Positions 1-6,655 of a stretch of DNA of 11,681 bases are shown in pieces. Location of the stretch: positions 1-11,681 of the forward strand of contig CALEWN010000087.1 of NCBI GenBank assembly GCA_937925385.1, written 5' to 3'. A program made the translations under genes and the position numbers. Source of the DNA: an uncultured Senegalimassilia sp. Its GTDB lineage: Bacteria; Actinomycetota; Coriobacteriia; Coriobacteriales; Eggerthellaceae. Within the stretch, counting starts at the first letter, position 1, and each line of letters starts with the position of its first letter. The notes below the pieces were generated by a model that saw only the letters and a list, made by a program, of their open reading frames with translations, was not told the DNA's origin and ran no database searches.

Positions 1-58
1 TTTTGACAAAAATAAGTGTATATCGATGTGAAGTAATTCGTATGCTCTGAAAATCAAC

Positions 59-3000
59 TTAATATTGTGACAGAGCCTTTTTTAAAAACTTGTTCCGCTC
101 GCTTTCCTCGGCACATTCTGAAAGTGCGCTTTTTAGCTTATCCCGAACACCTGCAATAACGCTTGTAAAAGGCGAGATGACGAACAAGCTGGGCATCCCG
201 TTTTTACAATTGCGAAAAGCCGTTTCGACTATTGCTGCAACAGCATCCCCTTGAGCTTGAACATAATGGTCCCTATCCTCTGCTGACTCGCGTCCTCCAA
301 CGTTTATCCATTGTGACGACTCTTTGCAGAAGCCTTTCTCCTCCTCTTCCTCTTTGGACAGCAGCTGCGTCTTATTAATCATGCCGCCCTCGTAAGAAAC
401 CTTATTCGAAATGTCGAACATCGGAGATATGCAGCGACGGTGGATGACAAGCGGGCACCCGACCCATTGCTTATCGCCCAAGCCGTCGGCATCGGGGTCG
501 ACCCGAGAATGACCATAAGGATTCGCCGCATCTGCCAGCCTCTGGACGGAGGCAGAATCGCCGGAAAACACCCCCTTCACGTTCTCGCCAAGCACCTTCC
601 TAATAGCCTTCGTTTCAGGAGAAACAACTGGCGCGATTTGGCCGGGGTCGCCAACGACAAGAGCCCTGCGACAACGAGAAAGCATACCGACAGCAGCAAA
701 GGGAACAGCTTGGCCAGCCTCATCGATTACCAGAAGACCGAAAGGAGCCTTGCCAATGCTTTTTATTTCCACGTCCCCAAACAAGCGCTCTGCGGACGCA
801 AACGTTGAGGAGATCACAGGGGTCAGCACATTCAGCGCCTGAAACAAAACGGGCATTGCAGCATGCCGAAGTTCGGAATCGTAATTCCGACTATTATCGA
901 GCATGTTCGCAAAAGCGAGCAAGTTGTCCTTCATGCAATTCGAGGCCAGAATAAACTCTCTGGTTAGCTGAAGAGCGCGCACAAACAAGATGTTACGTTC
1001 TCTCATCAAATCGTATGTTTCGCCAACAATAGCCTTTGCCGGGTTGTAGAGCTGAGCATCCTCGGCAATAGTAAAGATGCTGTTGTCGTCGAATTCTCGA
1101 CCGCCTTCGGAAATCTTGGCGATATAGCTAGCCTCGACAACGCGATCGGCGCAGCTCTTCTCCGCTTCAGCAAGTGCGCGAATGCTCTTACATCGTTTAT
1201 CTCGCAGCTCGTCCTCTTCGGCGCGCAAACAACTAATCTCTTGCTTCAGCTCAGACCTCTGACTAGCTGCAGACTCACGTGCGCCCCTAATAGTTTCGCG
1301 CAACTTTTCCCTGCGACTAGCTTCGGGATGGGAAAGAACGAACTCTTCCAACTCCGTTTCCGCTTTGCTGATTCTATGCGACCTAATCCAGGCAATTCTC
1401 GATAGGCCCTTCTTCTCACCTGCCAACTCAATGTTTCTCGCTAGATAATTCTTTCTGGAAACATATGGGGCGATATCCCTAGTTAGCCCATCCTCGAACT
1501 GCGTGATATCTTCATATTTGAGCACATTGCAGATCTCGCCAGATTCAGCTGCCCATTGGCGGATATTGGTAACCAACTCTATTTCCAGATTGTTGAGGCT
1601 TTCTTGCGCCCCCTCCATCTCCTCCAACAATCTAGGCAATCGCTGGTCGCAGCACTCCCGTTCGTCTGCTGCGCATGCGGCATCTTTTGCCGACTGAGCC
1701 CTTTCTGCCATAAGATCTTGCACGCGAGCATAGTGCTCTAAAAGCGCCGATTTTGCCTCCTCGTATCTACGGAGGTTGCTACCTTTGTTTAGCTCAATCG
1801 AGTGTATTACAAGCCACAGACTTTTGGTGAAGTTCTTCCTATTAGATGAATTGCCAAGCCGAGCAACTGTCAGTAAACCTGGATTATGCTCGTTATTTAA
1901 ATAATCGGACGGATTAAATTGATCGGACTCTGCAAGCTGTTTATCAGCGGCATACGAGAAGTACACCTCTCTCGAAGCTGTCCAAGCATCTTCATTATCA
2001 GAGTCCTTATCCACCCACACATAATCCTGAGAGGAGTTCTCGCTTAGCCAAGCCGTCTCCTCCTTGCTCAAACCGTCGATAAACTGACTGCCATCGGGTA
2101 TTACCGTGGAAATGTTGTCAATCGCCGCATTATTCGAAGAGCATACGATTATGCCCAAATCGTTTACGCGCTCATCCTTAAAGCGCCACACCCTTCGCGA
2201 ATATTTTCCATCAGCGAACGATTTGACTTTCTCAAACGCGTCATCAGGGCGCTGGAACTTAGCAAGCAAAACGGCTTTTTCAACGATATTTGCAGCAATG
2301 ACATCTTTGAGGAGCGTGGTCTTGCCTGTGCCCGGAGGGCCATTTACGGACATGATATCGTTCGACGGAAAAGAGATACCCGTTCGCTTTCTTCCTGCCG
2401 TCAAATTGACAGCAACCTGCTGCATAAGAGCAAGCGGGTACTTTGACGGCCAGCGGCCGACGGGCGTATTGTCCAAATCCAAAACACTGCGATAAAAATT
2501 GAGCAGCTGGTTTTTTCCATTCGTCAAAATGTCGAAACGAGACGCGTCATCACTCATGCTGGCTTCAAAATAACGGAACACCAGCCCGAGCGGGCTCAAG
2601 CCCATACTGGACTCATTCCCAACCTTCTTCACCGCGCTCCGCAAGCGCTCTAAATCTTTCGCAAAAAAGGAACCTTGTATGCGCGACTCCCTTTTGAGTT
2701 GCTTCGCCCTGTCCTTATCTGCATATGCGGCATAGTCGACGAGAGCCACGTCGAAATCTACGCCAGAAATCGGCTTTCCGTCTTTGCGGAAGACATCTAG
2801 ATACGGTTCTAGGTTATCATTCACCGCTTTTTGAATAGCGCTACAGGTTGGAGATTGAATGGCGCCACAGGCTGAAGATCCTCCCGTATTCAGGAGTTGC
2901 CCTATATTATTCTCAATTTTGCCATTGTCGCTCACGTAGCTATCGTACGTTTCCGCCTCTTGACCATCTTCTCCGCGAGCATCAGGAATCTTGCTATTCT

Positions 3001-3457
3001 TGGCAATCCAAATCGCAGGAGACAGCTCGAACCCGCAGTATTGCCACTCAGAATCAAACCTAAGGACGCCAAGACTCAATCGCTTGGTGTCCTTATCAAC
3101 TTGATTCAAATCAGGCGCAATAATGTTCGATACTATCTCTTGGTCGACCGAGTAAAGGTAGACGAGCGTTTCCGAAAAGAACAGCGATTCAACTTCGCCC
3201 TCTCCAAGACCCAGCTTATCGCGCAAACGCTCTTTGACAACCCCTTCCACGGTGGCTTCCGAAGAGCACTTAGCCAAATTCACTTTAAACTGGTCAAACA
3301 CAGAAGACAGCGACTCATTTTCATCACCCTTAGACCGTTTTCGGCATACCTTCGGGTATGCGTATTCCTCAGGCTCGCTTTCTTGGCTTGCAAAATCTAG
3401 CATGTGCCAATAATCAAGCGTCTTGAGAATTTCGTCCTTCTTGGCATCAAAATCCAC
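59..3457 (-). CDS. SF1 (AAA_11/AAA_12-type) helicase, C-terminally truncated
   Basis: The product (1132 aa) is a P-loop NTPase of the Upf1/COG1112-like superfamily 1 helicases. Visible motifs are Walker A GPPGTGKTT at residues 373-381 (K379), Walker B LVIDEAGQ at 909-916 (D912, E913) and motif III GDPGQ at 936-940. The roughly 360 residues before Walker A carry no motif I recognise. Between Walker A and B lies a long charged, probably coiled-coil insertion at about residues 565-775. After a strand-like segment SLFVISPF near the end, the protein stops without the expected motif V (VHTFQG-type) and motif VI (VAVTRAR-type). The other two minus-strand frames of the remaining 58 bp do not contain them either, so the 3' end appears lost. 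The start is GTG at 3455-3457 with GGGAG about 6 nt upstream, inside the end of the WYL gene, so translation is probably coupled. Base composition is lower in G+C than the right half of the window. The helicase class is clear; nucleic-acid substrate and role are not. Truncation is inferred from missing motifs. Confidence 0.85.
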   Translation of the reverse strand: MDFDAKKDEILKTLDYWHMLDFASQESEPEEYAYPKVCRKRSKGDENESLSSVFDQFKVNLAKCSSEATVEGVVKERLRDKLGLGEGEVESLFFSETLVYLYSVDQEIVSNIIAPDLNQVDKDTKRLSLGVLRFDSEWQYCGFELSPAIWIAKNSKIPDARGEDGQEAETYDSYVSDNGKIENNIGQLLNTGGSSACGAIQSPTCSAIQKAVNDNLEPYLDVFRKDGKPISGVDFDVALVDYAAYADKDRAKQLKRESRIQGSFFAKDLERLRSAVKKVGNESSMGLSPLGLVFRYFEASMSDDASRFDILTNGKNQLLNFYRSVLDLDNTPVGRWPSKYPLALMQQVAVNLTAGRKRTGISFPSNDIMSVNGPPGTGKTTLLKDVIAANIVEKAVLLAKFQRPDDAFEKVKSFADGKYSRRVWRFKDERVNDLGIIVCSSNNAAIDNISTVIPDGSQFIDGLSKEETAWLSENSSQDYVWVDKDSDNEDAWTASREVYFSYAADKQLAESDQFNPSDYLNNEHNPGLLTVARLGNSSNRKNFTKSLWLVIHSIELNKGSNLRRYEEAKSALLEHYARVQDLMAERAQSAKDAACAADERECCDQRLPRLLEEMEGAQESLNNLEIELVTNIRQWAAESGEICNVLKYEDITQFEDGLTRDIAPYVSRKNYLARNIELAGEKKGLSRIAWIRSHRISKAETELEEFVLSHPEASRREKLRETIRGARESAASQRSELKQEISCLRAEEDELRDKRCKSIRALAEAEKSCADRVVEASYIAKISEGGREFDDNSIFTIAEDAQLYNPAKAIVGETYDLMRERNILFVRALQLTREFILASNCMKDNLLAFANMLDNSRNYDSELRHAAMPVLFQALNVLTPVISSTFASAERLFGDVEIKSIGKAPFGLLVIDEAGQAVPFAAVGMLSRCRRALVVGDPGQIAPVVSPETKAIRKVLGENVKGVFSGDSASVQRLADAANPYGHSRVDPDADGLGDKQWVGCPLVIHRRCISPMFDISNKVSYEGGMINKTQLLSKEEEEEKGFCKESSQWINVGGRESAEDRDHYVQAQGDAVAAIVETAFRNCKNGMPSLFVISPFTSVIAGVRDKLKSALSECAEESERNKFLKKALSQY

Positions 3458-3459
3458 GG

Positions 3460-4629
3460 CTAACTCCCGTTGTAAACGTTTTTCTTAATCGTCTCGATGA
3501 TATCTTCCCTTAGCTTACGCGGCCCAACAATCTCAAAGCAATCGAGCCAGCCAAGCGCCCATGCCTTCATACCCGGAAGAGACACCCCGGCAATGTGGTA
3601 TACGAGGTCTCCCTCATTGGTATATTTTTTCTCGCACCCATGATCGGAAAACTTACGCTCCAAATAACTCTTTTTCGACTCTTTGAGGCATTTCACGTAA
3701 ACATCGCCTACATCAACCGAAGGCATCCGGTTCACGGAAGATGTCAAGAACGACTCCGCCTCTTTCTGCAGTTTTATATATTGTTTTTCAATCACATTAT
3801 TTGCAACACCAGAAGCTTTCGCATCACTAATCAGGTCAATGCGAAACACTCGGAACTTATTTGGCTTTCCCAGATAAGTCGATTTTCTCGTCGTTTTAGC
3901 TTTCGCGACCATGTAGTAATACCCATCATCCTGCCCAGTGCATAATGGGCAATAATCGACGCGTTCCTCAGAGTCGCTGTATTTAAAAGATACTGTTTGG
4001 CGACTACGAATCGCCTGATCGATTACATCTTTTGTCTTCAGCATGCCTGTTAAGAACTGCCTCATGGGATCTAAGGTCACTTCTTTGATGCCTTTTCTAT
4101 CGCTATCGCCGATAATGGCCGCAAGCGCTTCAATCACTTGCTCCGGATTTGCCAAGTCGCCACGGTTGCGGCATTGCCGAGCCAAATGCTCGACCTCCGA
4201 TTTCGACAATGCATGAGAAATCGAATAACGCCTCTTCTTGTTCCCTTTCGTCGTCTCCCCATCGTCGTCCGGAGATTTGTGAAGAATCGTATCCGAGAAA
4301 ATATTAGTTAAACCCTCTTCGCAAAGTTGTTGATTACACCACAAGTAATAATCATGCAATGCATTGAGCAAATCCCTGACGAAATCATCCTTGACATCAA
4401 TTGAGTACAACTCCAGAAGCTTTGTCTGCACCTCGGAAACGGATAGCTCATTGAAAGCCATATCCAATCCCTTGTCGTAGTTGGTATATTCAAGAAGAAT
4501 CTTCTCAATGCATAAGCAGCAAAGGTTTTTATAACCCTTGATGTCCGTAATCGCTTTGATTTCGCGGCGCTCGTCTGAACCTTGGGAAGACTCGTTCGCC
4601 TCGTTGCTCTTACGTGTAACTTCTGCCAT
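3460..4629 (-). CDS. WYL-domain transcriptional regulator
   Basis: The product (389 aa) is a probable DNA-binding regulator. Residues about 25-125 are helical and fit the winged-helix part of WYL regulators, although the helix-turn-helix is not sharply recognisable. The WYL core is seen at about 200-270: YYYMVAK at 237-243 stands at the family's W-Y-L position and FRVFRIDLI at 259-267 is the usual following strand. Residues about 305-385 fit the C-terminal WCX extension (VKCLKES, then LGWLDCFEIVGPRKLREDI). ATG at 4627-4629 has AAGGGG 5 nt upstream. The stop (TAG) is 2 nt from the helicase GTG start, so the two form an operon. In the known cases BrxR and CapW, WYL proteins repress defence operons and sense a ligand; by analogy this one probably controls its own promoter at 4713-4742. 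Ligand and operator are unknown. Confidence 0.82.
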   Translation of the reverse strand: MAEVTRKSNEANESSQGSDERREIKAITDIKGYKNLCCLCIEKILLEYTNYDKGLDMAFNELSVSEVQTKLLELYSIDVKDDFVRDLLNALHDYYLWCNQQLCEEGLTNIFSDTILHKSPDDDGETTKGNKKRRYSISHALSKSEVEHLARQCRNRGDLANPEQVIEALAAIIGDSDRKGIKEVTLDPMRQFLTGMLKTKDVIDQAIRSRQTVSFKYSDSEERVDYCPLCTGQDDGYYYMVAKAKTTRKSTYLGKPNKFRVFRIDLISDAKASGVANNVIEKQYIKLQKEAESFLTSSVNRMPSVDVGDVYVKCLKESKKSYLERKFSDHGCEKKYTNEGDLVYHIAGVSLPGMKAWALGWLDCFEIVGPRKLREDIIETIKKNVYNGS

Positions 4630-4668
4630 AAGTGCCCCTTATCGAATCAAGCAACCTGCCGGTACAAC

Positions 4669-4706
4669 AAAAAAAGCGAGGAGGCTCCGTATGGCCCCTC
4701 TCGCTT
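4669..4706 (-). terminator. Terminator-like leader hairpin (possible attenuator) before the WYL gene
   Basis: Minus-strand RNA would form a stem with outer arms AAGCGAG / CTCGCTT (4700-4706 and 4674-4680), an imperfect G+C-rich inner stem, and then a run of seven U (4669-4675). That is the form of an intrinsic terminator. It lies between the predicted promoter and the WYL start codon, and no minus-strand gene is seen directly upstream that it would end. It may therefore attenuate the operon, act as a 5' stabilising stem, or be a leftover terminator from a lost gene. Confidence 0.6.
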
Positions 4707-4712
4707 GACGCT

Positions 4713-4742
4713 ATTCTATCACGAATGACGGTCCCCCTGCAA
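4713..4742 (-). promoter_or_regulatory. Predicted promoter of the WYL-helicase operon
   Basis: On the minus strand a -10 TAGAAT (4713-4718) is preceded by TG plus one base, giving an extended -10. An 18-nt spacer separates it from a -35 TTGCAG (4737-4742). The +1 would be an A at about 4706, which is the first base of the hairpin described next. It is the only good promoter match I see upstream of the WYL gene. Confidence 0.5.
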
Positions 4743-4779
4743 ATGAATACGCTATACGTTTCCCATTATTTCCGGGTGA

Positions 4780-4815
4780 GTAAGTGCCGCCAATCAGCGG
4801 CACTTACAACTTTTT
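4780..4815 (+). terminator. Intrinsic terminator on the plus strand
   Basis: A perfect 11-bp stem (4780-4790 with 4797-4807) and a 6-nt loop CAATCA are followed after AAC by five T (4811-4815). It would stop plus-strand transcription, yet no plus-strand gene lies to its left in the window. It may insulate the membrane-protein genes from antisense reading of the WYL operon, or mark the end of a gene lost when region 1 was acquired. It may also hold regulator sites, because the arms repeat the TAAGTGCC string found at the WYL start. Confidence 0.65.
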
Positions 4816-4878
4816 CGTTGGCTATCCTTCGCTATAGTTCAACTCGCACTTAGCAACACCCTTCGGAAAGGAACTCGC

Positions 4879-5502
4879 ATGAACGTATCCGCCATGGCAC
4901 TTCCTCGATATCGCGTCCCGTCTGCCAAGACCATCGGCATCAGCTTGCTTCAAGCGGTTGGATTTGCGGTGATGCTCTACTTTGCGGCGTTGATCTGCGC
5001 AGTTGTCAGCACCGCCTTTGGCGAACACGGCTGCGACCAGAATATCCAAGCCATCATTCGCTGGTCGTGGATTCTCCCCGCTCCCTTTTATGCATTGGCA
5101 ATCGGAAGCAAAATCGCTGCTGAGGCGCTTGGAAGGCCCTCCCTCGTGAACAGCTTGTGGCTGCAAACTCCGACGCGTATCGTGTTCTCGATTCCGACGC
5201 TGCTGCTTGTGGTCCTGAGCGTTGTAAGCATGGTAGCAGCCTTCAAGACCACGCAAGAGGCAGCCATCCTCGCATCCACCGCGATGTCGGTCTCCATGAC
5301 GGCTGGCTCAACGGTTGTCGTTTACGTCTTGTACATACTTAAGCTCCGCTGTTTCAAGGACAAACCCGTCGCCGACGCCCTGTTCGTCTCGTTCTTGCCC
5401 GTGCTCCCGACCGCCGTGACGTTCCTTGGCCAACTCGCAATCGCGATCGCCGCCATCCCGCTCATCTTCATCGCCGCTGCTTGCTCTACAAGGCGCCTGT
5501 AG
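4879..5502 (+). CDS. Multi-spanning membrane protein of unknown function
   Basis: The product (207 aa) is strongly hydrophobic, with likely membrane spans at about residues 18-46, 59-81, 100-122, 129-156 and 165-203; the last may be one long or two short spans. There is no cleavable signal peptide and I recognise no catalytic motif. ATG at 4879 has GGAAAGGAA about 6 nt upstream, better placed than for the internal ATG at 4894. Its first 90 or so residues are clearly similar to the protein starting at 6206: both have VPSAKTI, ISLLQ, AALICA and APFYA in the same order, so the two arose by duplication. It leads a run of plus-strand small genes with similar ribosome binding sites. Function is unknown. 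Confidence 0.75.
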   Translation: MNVSAMALPRYRVPSAKTIGISLLQAVGFAVMLYFAALICAVVSTAFGEHGCDQNIQAIIRWSWILPAPFYALAIGSKIAAEALGRPSLVNSLWLQTPTRIVFSIPTLLLVVLSVVSMVAAFKTTQEAAILASTAMSVSMTAGSTVVVYVLYILKLRCFKDKPVADALFVSFLPVLPTAVTFLGQLAIAIAAIPLIFIAAACSTRRL

Positions 5503-5552
5503 GCCCCTCGCCACCGTAGAACTGCAGCCTTATCTCAGGAAGGAACCCATCC

Positions 5553-5714
5553 ATGATCAAGCGTTTCGCATCCACCGCCCTTGTCGTCCTCGTCTTCGCC
5601 TTTGCCATCATGGCTATCATGCTCCTGGTTGTGTGGGGAATCGACGACTCCAGCATGGTCAACAGCCTTCTGCAGGAATTCCTGCCAGACGTCGTGGTGC
5701 CGAAGCTTTTCTAA
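5553..5714 (+). CDS. Small single-span membrane protein (53 aa)
   Basis: This short frame begins MIKRFASTAL and ends VVVPKLF. After a basic N-terminus, residues 8-30 form one long hydrophobic stretch (a membrane span or signal anchor), followed by a mildly acidic tail. It has no lipobox cysteine and no obvious signal-peptidase site. ATG at 5553 is preceded by AGGAAGGAA (5537-5545), a strong ribosome binding site at good spacing, and the gene lies 50 nt after the 207-aa membrane protein, so co-transcription is likely. Small hydrophobic peptides of this type can be toxins, subunits of membrane complexes or regulators. Nothing in the sequence decides between these. Confidence 0.6.
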   Translation: MIKRFASTALVVLVFAFAIMAIMLLVVWGIDDSSMVNSLLQEFLPDVVVPKLF

Positions 5715-5824
5715 GCACCGCCCTATTCGCCAGATTCAAGAGCTCGCCACACCCAGTTATCAGGTTCCCTGCGCAAGCTTTACCGCAAAGAACGCAGCAC
5801 ATCAGCCAACAAGGAGGAGAGAAC

Positions 5825-6067
5825 ATGAGCGCAGCAATCTACGAACGAAGCGACAAAACCGACAGCAAACGCGCCGTCCGCGACCACAAAGGCCGCCATT
5901 ACCCCTCGCTTGCCGCCATGTGCCGCGTATGGGGCGTCTCGAGGCAAGACTTTCTCTGGCGCATTCGTCAGGGCCTAAGCGTTGAAGCCTCGCTGACCGC
6001 AGGGCGAAATGCGCCGCGCGGCGGCTGCCCCTCCCGGTTTCACAACGCAAACCGGCGCGCAGCTTAG
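5825..6067 (+). CDS. Small basic protein with a helix-turn-helix-like motif (80 aa)
   Basis: The frame is open upstream to 5426, but ATG at 5825 has a near-perfect ribosome binding site AAGGAGGAG (5811-5819), and any earlier start would run through the 53-aa gene, so this start is chosen. Residues about 19-60 have the pattern D-H-x-G-x-x-Y-P-S-L-x-x-M-C-R-x-W-G-V-S, then a second helix and a G-L-S-x-E-x-S-L-T ending. I associate this pattern with short helix-turn-helix-like modules in mobile and phage-linked proteins of Gram-positive and actinobacterial genomes. The C-terminal 20 residues are rich in R, N and G. It could bind DNA or RNA as a small regulator. The family call rests on memory of the pattern only. 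Confidence 0.6.
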   Translation: MSAAIYERSDKTDSKRAVRDHKGRHYPSLAAMCRVWGVSRQDFLWRIRQGLSVEASLTAGRNAPRGGCPSRFHNANRRAA

Positions 6068-6205
6068 GAGACACCGTCGGCACCGCTGGGGTCACGCCAG
6101 TCGACTAGCCGCCATAGCGGCAAAATACCCAGCGAAGCCGGCTCTCCAAGTTGTCAGACCGGTTTCATCGCTTCCGAAAGCGACAACCTTTAGAAAGGAC
6201 CGCTC

Positions 6206-6655
6206 ATGAACACGCTTGGTACAACGTTTTCCCAGCTCCGAGTGCCGTCCGCCAAGACGATTGCCATCAGCCTGCTGCAAACCTTTGCGTTTGGCGCGAT
6301 ACTCTATGTTGCTGCCCTAATTTGCGCTTCGATCAGCGAAGTTGTCGCCGATCAGGGGGAAGTTGCCCAGATGCTCTACCGCTGGGCATGGATCGCACCT
6401 GCACCGTTCTATGCAATGGCCATCGGCATCAAGCTCACCGCAGACGCGCTCGGCCACACATCTAAACGCTCCCCGCTTCTTGTTAACCCCACCAACGCCG
6501 CAGACGGCTCACTCGCCCGCCAAGGTCAACACCGCCTCAAGACCGGATGTCCCCTTTCAGTTTGCGAATCCTTTCCAGCGCGTTTGCTTCATGGCGGGCT
6601 GCAGCGACCGGATAGGCCGTCGATGCGATCCGGATGCCCTCCTCAAGATCCTTAA
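6206..6655 (+). CDS. Truncated paralogue of the 207-aa membrane protein (possible pseudogene)
   Basis: The frame codes for 149 aa. Residues 12-94 align with the protein at 4879-5502 (shared VPSAKTI, ISLLQ, LYVAALICA, APFYAMAIG) and give two membrane spans at about 18-46 and 57-77. At about nucleotide 6487 the similarity stops. The remainder is hydrophilic, lacks the last three spans, and its final 119 bp are antisense to the end of the hipA gene, which is well conserved. That suggests the 3' half was lost when the hip module arrived or rearranged. ATG at 6206 keeps a good site (AGAAAGGA), so a two-span protein could still be made. It may be functional or decaying; I lean to a gene remnant. 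Confidence 0.5.
   Translation: MNTLGTTFSQLRVPSAKTIAISLLQTFAFGAILYVAALICASISEVVADQGEVAQMLYRWAWIAPAPFYAMAIGIKLTADALGHTSKRSPLLVNPTNAADGSLARQGQHRLKTGCPLSVCESFPARLLHGGLQRPDRPSMRSGCPPQDP

Noticed and set aside
1..40. Plus-strand promoter from the TTGACA at 4-9
   Set aside because: No acceptable -10 hexamer at 16-18 nt spacing, and the transcript would run antisense to the helicase gene.
440..808. Plus-strand frame of 122 codons opposite the helicase
   Set aside because: It is antisense to conserved helicase motifs (Walker B at 711-733), has no ribosome binding site and no family likeness.
2897..3400. Plus-strand frame of 167 codons opposite the helicase N-terminus
   Set aside because: A shadow frame; protein composition is irregular and there is no start signal. 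The minus-strand gene has a clear start and coupling to the WYL gene.
4632..4853. 73-codon plus-strand frame between the WYL gene and the membrane protein
   Set aside because: It runs through the operon promoter, leader hairpin and plus-strand terminator, and has no ribosome binding site.
5426..6067. 213-codon reading of the frame that holds the 80-aa protein
   Set aside because: The upstream part overlaps the 207-aa and 53-aa genes in another frame, while a near-perfect ribosome binding site points to ATG 5825.
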